Shown here one piece after another: positions 14,755-23,100 of a stretch of DNA of 33,264 nt. The DNA comes from a virus. The notes below the pieces were generated by a model. The model saw only the letters and a program-made list of their open reading frames with translations. It was not told the origin of the DNA and ran no database searches. Positions within the stretch are counted from its first letter, which is position 1; every line of letters begins with the position of its first letter. The position numbers and the translations under genes are program-made. The stretch is taken from positions 1 through 33,264 of the IMG/VR virus record IMGVR_UViG_3300009180_000124. One strand, given 5' to 3'.

Positions 14755-16272
14755 ATGAGCCTACACCAATTAGCTAAGCATGTTCAAAACAAAGGCAGGG
14801 GTAAAGATACCCAGCTTGTTCATATGTCTCCCCGTGAAATCAACGGGTTACAAGCGCTTGCTAAAGCCCATGGTGGATCATTAACAATTAACCCAGAAAC
14901 TGGCCTTCCAGAGGCTGGTTTTTTAGAACAAGTATTGCCGATTGTTGCAGCCGCAGCAGCCACGTATTTCACAGCAGGCGCAGCCGCTCCAGCCCTTTCA
15001 GCCGCTTTAGGTAGCACAATGGCTGGTGGTATCCTTGCCGGTGCTGGTGCTGGCGCATTGATCTCAGGTGGAACAGCAGCAATCCAAGGTGGAGATGTCG
15101 GTAAATCTGCTCTTATGGGTGGTATTGGTGGTGCTATTGCTGGTGGCGTAGGTGGCATTGGTGGTGGTGGCGAAGGCGCAGTCATTGAGGGCGCTGGTTC
15201 AAGCATGACTCCGACAGCAAATGGACTGGCTGGATCTGCACCTCCTGTAGATGTAAATCAAGCAACAAATATTTTAAATACTGGGGCAACTCAAGTAGCT
15301 CCAATTAGCCCTGTGACGGGATCTCCAATTCCAGCGGGCAATGCTGGTGTTGGTATGCAACCAACTATGCCTGGTGCTGGTATACAGCCTCCGTTACAAG
15401 GAATGCCAATTGGTCAGGGCGCAGGCATTAGCCCTGGAATGAGTCCTGCTCAGATGTCCAATCCATCAGGTATTGCTGGATTAACAAATACTCCAGCTCC
15501 TAATGTTGGTCAAATTGCCAATGCCCCACAATCTCCTGCCAAGCCAGAAGGATGGTGGGCTAATCAATCGCCTTGGGAAAAGGCTGGTTACGCTACTGCT
15601 GGCGCTGGAATTGTTGCTGGCATGAATCCACAACAAGGAACAGCGACTACAGACACAACTGAAGAAGATTATTCTTTACAGCGTATTTCTCCAAACTTTA
15701 AAGGTCAAGAGCCAGTTCGTCCTAATCCATATTACAGAGCCAAATATCCTGTATATGCGGCAAATGGCGGTATTATGACTTTAGGCCAAGGTGGTGGCCC
15801 AGTAGAACGAATGAGTAATCAAGTGACTGGCGGTCAGTTCTACCCACAAGGTCAGCAAGAGCATACAAACTTTGCTACCCCAACTCAGATGCCTACCAGC
15901 TCTGAAGTAATTGCATCAGATTATCAGCCTAAAACAAACCCATTTACTGGTGCAGAAACAACAAGAATGGCGTCTGGTGGCATTTCTTCTTTAGGAGGGT
16001 ACTCAGATGGAGGTAGCCTACTAAAAGGCCCAGGAGATGGCGTTTCAGACAGTATTCCAGCTTCTATTGGTGAGAAGCAACCAGCTCGATTAGCGGATGG
16101 TGAGTTTGTATTGCCAGCGCGCATTGTTTCTGAGATCGGCAATGGCTCTACAGAAGCGGGCGCTCGCAAACTTTACGCCATGATGGATCGTATTCAATCT
16201 GGGCGCCGTAAATCTGTAGGTAAAGGCAAGGTAGCGGTGGACTCCAAAATGGAACGGGAGTTGTTAGTATGA
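14755..16272 (+). CDS. internal virion / ejection-type protein, Gly/Ala-rich
   Basis: A 505-residue protein; AGAGG precedes the ATG after a 39-base gap. A hydrophobic Ala/Gly stretch near residues 60-145 (VAAAAATYFTAGAAAPALSA, AGAGAGALISGGTAA) could insert in membranes. It is followed by a Pro/Gly/Gln-rich linker and two GGI-type motifs (15757-15801, 15967-16014). The C-terminus, PARLADGEFVLPARIVSEIG, then NGSTEAGARKLYAMMDRIQ, is a recurrent ending in phage structural proteins. Together with the next genes it probably forms the internal complex ejected with DNA. A membrane-spanning conduit role is inference. Confidence 0.7.
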   Translation: MSLHQLAKHVQNKGRGKDTQLVHMSPREINGLQALAKAHGGSLTINPETGLPEAGFLEQVLPIVAAAAATYFTAGAAAPALSAALGSTMAGGILAGAGAGALISGGTAAIQGGDVGKSALMGGIGGAIAGGVGGIGGGGEGAVIEGAGSSMTPTANGLAGSAPPVDVNQATNILNTGATQVAPISPVTGSPIPAGNAGVGMQPTMPGAGIQPPLQGMPIGQGAGISPGMSPAQMSNPSGIAGLTNTPAPNVGQIANAPQSPAKPEGWWANQSPWEKAGYATAGAGIVAGMNPQQGTATTDTTEEDYSLQRISPNFKGQEPVRPNPYYRAKYPVYAANGGIMTLGQGGGPVERMSNQVTGGQFYPQGQQEHTNFATPTQMPTSSEVIASDYQPKTNPFTGAETTRMASGGISSLGGYSDGGSLLKGPGDGVSDSIPASIGEKQPARLADGEFVLPARIVSEIGNGSTEAGARKLYAMMDRIQSGRRKSVGKGKVAVDSKMERELLV

Positions 16273-16742
16273 GCGGAGGCGGAAATAGCGGGATGTTAGG
16301 CTCTGTTAGCGCAGCTAATGAACAGAGTATGCCGACATATGGAAGCTTAGCTAAAGGCCCAGCAAGCTATACTCCAGCATCTACCAATGGTATATACCAA
16401 AGTTCTTACGATACTCCTCAACAGGCGCCACAACAGTCTTTGGGGCAAAATGTTCAAGAGTTAGGTCTGCAAGCGTTATATCAAAACATGATGGGGCAAA
16501 TGGCTCAATTTCAGCAAGCTCCTGCTCCACAACAGCAAATGCCAGCATATAGATCTCAAGCATTAAATTACCGTCCTGATATGCAAGCTATTCAAGCTAA
16601 TTTAAAAAATGTAGCTCCTAGCGTTCAAGAGCAACAAAGAATTGCAGCGGAAGAGGCGGCTAGATTAAAAGCAGAACAAGACGCATGGGATGCAGCGCAT
16701 CCACAACCAACGGATAATGGTTACTATGGCGGTGGCGGATAA
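16269..16742 (+). CDS. Gln-rich small virion-associated protein, function unknown
   Basis: A 157-residue low-complexity protein: Gly-rich start, Gln/Pro/Ala-rich middle (TPQQAPQQSLGQNVQELG, FQQAPAPQQQMPAY), a helical Glu/Ala segment (EQQRIAAEEAARLKAEQDAW) and a GGGG C-terminus. No catalytic motif or membrane segment. Coupled to both neighbours (ATGA at 16269, TAATG at 16740). Composition matches the larger Gln-rich protein two genes on, so a role in the same internal complex is likely. Confidence 0.7.
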   Translation: MSGGGNSGMLGSVSAANEQSMPTYGSLAKGPASYTPASTNGIYQSSYDTPQQAPQQSLGQNVQELGLQALYQNMMGQMAQFQQAPAPQQQMPAYRSQALNYRPDMQAIQANLKNVAPSVQEQQRIAAEEAARLKAEQDAWDAAHPQPTDNGYYGGGG

Positions 16743-17152
16743 TGCTGACAGTTAAGCCAGTATATACAGAATATGTACACGAGACTTGGCCTCTTGTAGA
16801 AGATTTATTTATTAGCGCCAATAAGCATGATGCTGGCGACTATACTATTGACCAGATCAAGGCTTTACTAGCTAGCGGTAGCTGGTTACTATTAGTAGCT
16901 ATAGATGAGAATAGTAAAATACATGGAGCGGCATCCATACATTTCTATAACATGCCTAATTATCGTGTAGCTTTTATTACAGCAATGGCTGGTAAAGCCG
17001 TTGTTACTGAGGATGTTTATCAGCAGATGTGCAAATTGTTTAAAGAAAATGGCGCCACCAGAGTTCAATGCGCCGCTAGAGAATCGGCAGCACGACTGTA
17101 TAAACAGGTTGGCATGGAAGAACGCCACATTATTATGGAAGCAAAATTATGA
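16742..17152 (+). CDS. GNAT-like acetyltransferase fold protein
   Basis: A 136-residue protein with the GNAT order: an N-terminal strand-helix (VKPVYTEYVHETWPLVEDLF), central beta strands (WLLLVAIDENSKIHGAASIHF, YRVAFITAMAG), then a helix and RESAARLYKQVGMEERHIIM near the end. The R/Q-x-x-G-x-G/A acetyl-CoA loop is not classical, so catalysis is uncertain. Similar small GNAT-like proteins occur within structural gene blocks of other podovirus-like phages. Joined by TAATG upstream and ATGA downstream, so it is made with virion proteins. It may acetylate a virion protein or serve structurally. Confidence 0.75.
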   Translation: MLTVKPVYTEYVHETWPLVEDLFISANKHDAGDYTIDQIKALLASGSWLLLVAIDENSKIHGAASIHFYNMPNYRVAFITAMAGKAVVTEDVYQQMCKLFKENGATRVQCAARESAARLYKQVGMEERHIIMEAKL

Positions 17153-18264
17153 GTATGTTTAGATCAAAGCATAGCGGTTGGACTTGGGAAGGCAAACGCA
17201 CACCATTTACAGGTGGTGGCGGTGGTGGCGGTCAAGCTCCTCCCACACAGACATATTCACAAACCTCTAACGTTCCTGAATATGCTCGTCCGTATGTAGA
17301 GAATATGCTTCAGTCTACACAGGCGCAGATCTATAACGACGATATGACAACTTTCCGTCCATATCAAGCTTATAGTGCCAACCCAGAAGACTATGTAGCT
17401 GGATTTAGCCCGCTTCAACAACAAGCGCAACAGTCTGCATATAACTTACAAACTCCTGGTCAGTTTGGTGTTGGTAGTCAAATGGCTGGCATGTCTGGCA
17501 TTGGCTCTATGGGTCTTGCTGGTCAAGCATCACAAACTGGTCAAAACTTTGCACAGCAGGCCACAAACCCATATGCTACTCAAGCATATATGTCTCCTTA
17601 CATGCAAAATGTGGTTGACTATCAGAAACAATCTGCGTTGCGTGATTACCAAGCCGCTCAACCAATGCGTCAAGCTAAAGCTACAGCCGCCGGTGCGTTT
17701 GGTGGTAGTCGTCAAGCTATTGAAAGTTCTGAAGCTCAAAGATCATTAAACAGCCAATTGCAAGGTATTGAAGCTACTGGCGCCCAAAATGCTTTTCAAA
17801 ATGCTCAAGCTCAACAGCAATTTGGTGCTAACCTTGGTTTACAGGGATTGCAAACTGGCTTACAGGGCTATGGTCAGGCTGGTCAAGCCGCATCTACATT
17901 GGGTAGCTTAGGCAACCAACAGTTAGCGGCTCAGCAAGGCATTATCGGCACTCAATCACAAATGGGTGGTCAACAGCAAGCTTTGGAACAGCAGAAGATC
18001 AATCAAGCAATTCAAGATTACGCTACAGCTCAGCAATACCCAATGATGCAGTTGGGAATGATGAATGCTATGTTGCGTGGTTTGCCATTACAGCAATCCA
18101 CTACCCAACAGTATCAAGCAGCTCCAAGCGCAGTATCTCAGTTGTCTGGTCTTGGTTTAACTGGTGCAGCAATGTACGGTATGGCTAAGAAAAATGGCGG
18201 TAAAATTAGCGAAAAAGAAGGTAGCGATCTTGCAGACCTACGCTTACATAAATTATTGGGTTAA
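17149..18264 (+). CDS. Gln/Ala-rich internal virion protein
   Basis: A 371-residue protein with a poly-Gly run (residues ~22-28), then SNVPEYARPYVENMLQSTQA, a signature found in environmental phages. A long Gln/Ala/Gly helical region follows (~90-310) with AYMSPYMQNVVDYQKQSALR and AAGAFGGSRQAIES, a common internal-protein motif. The C-terminus has MAKKNGGKISEKEG. No membrane segment stands out. It lies between the GNAT and the transglycosylase, where other podovirus-like phages encode ejection proteins. The exact function is unknown. Confidence 0.72.
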   Translation: MSMFRSKHSGWTWEGKRTPFTGGGGGGGQAPPTQTYSQTSNVPEYARPYVENMLQSTQAQIYNDDMTTFRPYQAYSANPEDYVAGFSPLQQQAQQSAYNLQTPGQFGVGSQMAGMSGIGSMGLAGQASQTGQNFAQQATNPYATQAYMSPYMQNVVDYQKQSALRDYQAAQPMRQAKATAAGAFGGSRQAIESSEAQRSLNSQLQGIEATGAQNAFQNAQAQQQFGANLGLQGLQTGLQGYGQAGQAASTLGSLGNQQLAAQQGIIGTQSQMGGQQQALEQQKINQAIQDYATAQQYPMMQLGMMNAMLRGLPLQQSTTQQYQAAPSAVSQLSGLGLTGAAMYGMAKKNGGKISEKEGSDLADLRLHKLLG

Positions 18265-18266
18265 GT

Positions 18267-20195
18267 ATGAACATTAATCATTTGGCTGACCAACTTAAAG
18301 ATGTTCCACAAAATCGTCTTGTAGGCTATGCACAGAATCCTAATAGCGTAGTGCCACAATTTTTGGCATTAGCTGAAATTCAACGTCGCAAGACTTTAGA
18401 ATCAGGATCACAACAAAAACCTCAATCTACTGTAGCTGAAGATGTATTAGCATCTGCACAGCCAATGATGCAGTCTCCACAAGAAGCTGGTGTAGATCAA
18501 CTTCCTACTGGTAGCCTATATCAGAATGACGAAACATTTAATGCAGCTAATGGCGGTATCGTGGCATTTGCTGGTGGTGGCATGTATGACACGGAAGCTA
18601 CTGAAGGTCAAGAATCAGAAGCTGATGAAATGGCTCGCTTGTATCCTGAAGCTTCATTTATGGATAAGATTAAGTCTGGTTTATCTAGTTCGTACATCGG
18701 CCAAAAAGCATCTCGTGCCATGGAAAAAGAACGTCCTACCCAGTTAGAAGCTAAAACTGGTGGCGGTCATAAATACGAAAGCGCAGTACTTGAAGAAGCC
18801 AAACGTCAAGGCGTTGATCCTAAGCTAGCGTTACATGTACTCTATAAGGAAACTGGCAATCTTGCTAATCCTGAGTCAGCTAAATCTAAGGCTGGTGCAT
18901 TGGGTGTAATGCAGTTAATGCCTAAGACAGCTAAAGGTCTAGGTGTAAACCCTAATGTTCCAGAAGAAAACATTGTTGGTGGTATTCGTTACCTCAAGCA
19001 GATGTCTGATAAATATCAAGATCCACGCCTAGCCGCCGCCGCATACAATGCAGGCCCAGGCAACTTGGATAAAGCTTTGCGTTCCCGTGGTGGCATTGAG
19101 AACTTACCAGGCGAAACACGCAAATACATTGTTGGTTTGGCTAATGGTGGCGCTGTAGCATTTGCTAATGGTGGCCCAACACAAGAAGACTTAGATAAAG
19201 CATTAGGTGCGCTGTCTAAGAATATGCCAGAAGATTACGATCAATATTCAGGCGAGCCAATGTCTCAGTCTGATTACTACCGTAAGCGCAAGATTGCTGA
19301 GAATGCAATTAAGTCTAATCTTGCTTTGCCAAAAGCGCCTATGAGTGAAGAACAGAAACGGTTGTACAAGTCTGCTTATGGTCAAGTGCCTCCTGCTCCT
19401 GTAGCCAAGCCTACAGTAGCTGAGCCTGCTAAGACATCAGAAGTTCCGCCATCTACTCAACCATTTACTCCTCCAACACCGCCACAAGTGGCTGTAAAAG
19501 AAGCATTGCAAGATACAAGCACTCCAGAAGCATTACAGAAGGAAGATGCGTTTGCTAAGCTGGGCGAGATCCTTGCCAAGAAAGAAGCTGGCTTAGGTAA
19601 AGAGCGTGAGCAGAATAAGTACCTTGGAATGTTAACTGCTGGTTTAGGCATGATGGGTGGAAAATCTCAATATGCATTAGAAAACATTGGTGCTGGTGGA
19701 CAGCAAGGCGTTGCTACTTACGGAGCGCTTAACAAGCAAACTGGCGATATGGAAAAAGATATCATGGCTGGTCAACTTGGTATGGCTAAATACAAGTCAG
19801 CCGCAGAAGCACAGAAAGCTTATCACGATGCAGTATTAGGTCAGCGTCAAACAGAGTTTGCAGGGCGGGATCAAGATCGTGACATTCAAATGGCTAATGC
19901 ATTTGAAAATCAACAGATTAAGGCGTTAGATGCTCGATATAAAGGCATGATGGGTTGGGGTGCAGATCCTAAACTTACGGCTGCTTATGAGCGTGATAAG
20001 GCGGCAATCTATACTGATCCACGTTATAAATCATTAATGAAACAAGCTTATCCTGGTGTTGATATGAATCCATTGCCATCATCTGCTACAATTCCAGCAC
20101 AAGCGATTGCGGCTTTGAAGAAGGATCCAAAGCTTAAAGATCAGTTTGAATCAAAATTCGGAGCAGGATCTGCGGCTACATATTTAGGGCAATAA
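18267..20195 (+). CDS. virion-associated lytic transglycosylase (SLT domain) protein
   Basis: A 642-residue protein. Residues ~170-270 form a soluble-lytic-transglycosylase domain: VLYKETG with the predicted catalytic E195, GALGVMQLMP (211-219), then AAAAYNAGPGNLDKAL. It would cut peptidoglycan locally while DNA enters the cell. A glycine motif occurs before and after the domain (NGGIVAFAGGG 95-105; ANGGAVAFANGGP 292-304). The C-terminal half is Pro-rich then helical (LGEILAKKEAGLGKEREQNK). Ends at TAATG with the giant downstream gene. The enzyme assignment is strong; ejection with DNA is inferred from context. Confidence 0.87.
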   Translation: MNINHLADQLKDVPQNRLVGYAQNPNSVVPQFLALAEIQRRKTLESGSQQKPQSTVAEDVLASAQPMMQSPQEAGVDQLPTGSLYQNDETFNAANGGIVAFAGGGMYDTEATEGQESEADEMARLYPEASFMDKIKSGLSSSYIGQKASRAMEKERPTQLEAKTGGGHKYESAVLEEAKRQGVDPKLALHVLYKETGNLANPESAKSKAGALGVMQLMPKTAKGLGVNPNVPEENIVGGIRYLKQMSDKYQDPRLAAAAYNAGPGNLDKALRSRGGIENLPGETRKYIVGLANGGAVAFANGGPTQEDLDKALGALSKNMPEDYDQYSGEPMSQSDYYRKRKIAENAIKSNLALPKAPMSEEQKRLYKSAYGQVPPAPVAKPTVAEPAKTSEVPPSTQPFTPPTPPQVAVKEALQDTSTPEALQKEDAFAKLGEILAKKEAGLGKEREQNKYLGMLTAGLGMMGGKSQYALENIGAGGQQGVATYGALNKQTGDMEKDIMAGQLGMAKYKSAAEAQKAYHDAVLGQRQTEFAGRDQDRDIQMANAFENQQIKALDARYKGMMGWGADPKLTAAYERDKAAIYTDPRYKSLMKQAYPGVDMNPLPSSATIPAQAIAALKKDPKLKDQFESKFGAGSAATYLGQ

Positions 20196-23100
20196 TGGCT
20201 AACTTTTTTGATCAGTTTGATCCCAAGGAAGAAGAAGGAAAAAACTTCTTTGACCAATTTGATAAGCCAGAAAGAAAGAAAGATACTGGCTTTACTGGCG
20301 CATTAAAAGCTGGCACTGAACGCTTTAAAGGCGATGTTGCTGCATTAGCTGGTCGCGCTGGATTAATGGATGTAGAGAAGGCTGAGCAGTACAAAAAAGA
20401 ACGCGAAGCAGAAGCAGAGGCATCTTTTGAGCCAACCCAAGAAACATGGGGTCAAGCTCCCGTTACCAAAGTAAAAGAATTGCTTGGTGGTTCTTTGCCT
20501 TACATGGCCGCTCCTGTAGTGGCTGGTGGCGCCGCGACTATTGCGGGTTTATCTGCACCTGTTACCGCTGGTGTAGCTGGGGCAGCATCATTGGCTCAGT
20601 TCACAGGATCAAACTTATCTCGTCAAATGGGCGAAGGTAAAAAACTAGCAGATACAAACTTGTTAGCCGCTGGAGCAGCCGCAGTTCCACAAGCTGCATT
20701 GGATATGATTTCCTTTAAGATGATGCCTGGTATCCAGCGCATATTCGGAACAGCCGGCAAAGAGATTACCAAAGAAACAGCTCAACAAATTGCCACAAAA
20801 GGATTGCTAGCTACTACTGGTGAATATGCATTGCAAACTGGTAAGACCGCTGGAATTGAGGGTGCTACTGAAGCAGCCCAACAATTCTTTGAGCGCTTAC
20901 AAGCTGGATTAAAGATTGACGACAAAGCAGCTCGTGATGAATACTTGGATAGCTTTATTGGCGGTGCTGTACTCGGTGGTACATTAGCCCCCGCTGGTAC
21001 ATTTGTTGATAGAAGCATACAGCAAGGAAAAGCACAAAAGATTATTGCAGACCAGCAAGCAGCTGAACTCCAAGCAAAAGCAGAAGAAGATCAAGCGAAA
21101 CAGACTGGCAATACAGAAGCTTATGCGGATCCAGAAGATAAAGCTCGCATTGACGCGGCTCGTTGGGCAGAAGCTCGTGCTAACTCTCCAACCATGCAAA
21201 AGCTTGATGCTATCGTTCAAAAGAAGAGAGACGCAGAAGCAGCGCAAAAAGCAAAACTAGATGAGATTGAAACTCGTTACTCTGCATTCTCTTTGAATGA
21301 GCCTGAGAATGGTTTGTATCGTGCGCAAACAGAAGAAGAGTTAGCCGCAGAACAAGCTAAGGCAGCAAGCTTTAGTAACATGCGCACAGTTGCCGTACAA
21401 AAAGACGGGCAGATCAAACTGTATGAAGGAACACTTACTCCAAATGGAAAGATGGTTAACGCCATTGATCCAGACTCAGGGAAAACCCTAACATTTAATC
21501 CTAACTCTAAGAATGTAGTGATTGATCCTACAGAGAAGGATATTTATGCGTTTGAAACTAAAGGTCTTAATGCTGATTTAAAGCAGATTTCTCAAGAAAT
21601 TAAAGATACAGAGAAGACAGTTAAAGAGTCTAAGTCTGAGTTTACAGACTGGGTAGCCAAAAATCCTATTCGTCAATCAGACATTATGGATATTTTGCCT
21701 GAAGCCGCTAGCCCATCCAAGAAGACTGGATTTAAGGTTAAACGTGGCGCTCAGAAGTTCTTTACAAAAGATGGTAGTCCATTGGATGACATCCTGGCTC
21801 GTGCGCTGGAAGATGGCATTATTACTCAAGAAGAGTTTGATAATCCATCTGATACATCTGGCGCTAATGCATTTATTGAAAAGCTTACACAAGCTTACAA
21901 TAAAGAGCCGGTAGAAACAGCATCAAACAAAGATTCATTTGCTCAGATTAATGTACTGGCAGAACAAAAATCACAGTTAGAAGAAGAGATCAACAGGCGC
22001 ATGGAGTTCTTAAATGCTCCTGAACTAATGCCAATGACTCCTGAAGAAACGGCCGCTACAGCAGCGAGTCCTGAAGCAACAGGTGTGCCTGAGTTTGCAG
22101 TACCTGAACAAGCGTTGCCATTGGTTACTGCGGAAAATACAGTGATTGAAGAAGCGCCAGTTCCAGCTCCAGCGTTCCGTGCCGAGATTGCTACACCATT
22201 TACAGATAAGTTCGTAGCTGATGAGAAGAAGCTAGCCCGTGATTTGCGTAAAGCATTGGATAAGATGGGTTTGAAAGATGTGGGACTCAAACTTGAAGAT
22301 ACATTAGAAGCTATGGTCGGCGGTAAGATGACTAAAGCTAATGCCACTTATTTCCAAAGCTTAATCAGTGTTGCTTTATCTGGCGATAATATGGTTCGCT
22401 CATTGACTCACGAAGCTATCCACGCTATGAAGGATTTAGGATTCTTCTCTGCCCGTGATTGGGCTATGCTTGAAGATATGGCTCGCAAGAAGTGGATGGA
22501 CAAATACAATATTTCAGAAGGCTATGCTGGTGAATCAGAAGAGATCCAGCTAGAAGAAGCAATTGCACACGCATTTGGCGATCGCGCTACTGAGTCAGCT
22601 CTAGTTAAATCACTGATGACTAAAGCATTAAACTTTCTCAAGCGCATTGGAAACTTCCTCCGTGCTAGAGGATTTCGTACAGTTGATGATATCTTTGGTG
22701 AGGCCGCTGAAGGCAAGTTGGCTCCTACTCAAGAAGCTACCGTTACTGAAGCCCGTGCTGAAATCCCAACAGCCGCTAAACTAAAGTCTTCATTGAATGG
22801 CGTAGATCCAGCATACGCACAGAAGATAATCTCTCAGTTCACCCAAGAGAAGGCTACAGTTCAGCAGAAGTTTGAGAACTTAAAGTCTAATTTCTTTGAG
22901 CGCATGATGACTGGTATCTTTGATGAGTTCCGTGCTATCAAGAAATACAGCCCTACAGCCTACATGCAAGCCCGTATGTCCAAGTCTATTGACGGTGGAT
23001 TACAGGGATTGCTAGAGCATGGTCAAGTATTTAATAATGGTGGTGCATTGGATATCGTTCCTGGCACCAAAGGTTTGATGCAGATTTTAGCTCCTGTAGG

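Noticed and set aside
14820-15206. 128-codon minus-strand open frame
   Set aside because: Pro/Ala-rich mirror of the Gly/Ala-rich virion protein on the plus strand; no start signal.
21943-22347. 134-codon minus-strand open frame inside the giant gene
   Set aside because: Ser/Ala-rich antisense shadow without ribosome site or family match.
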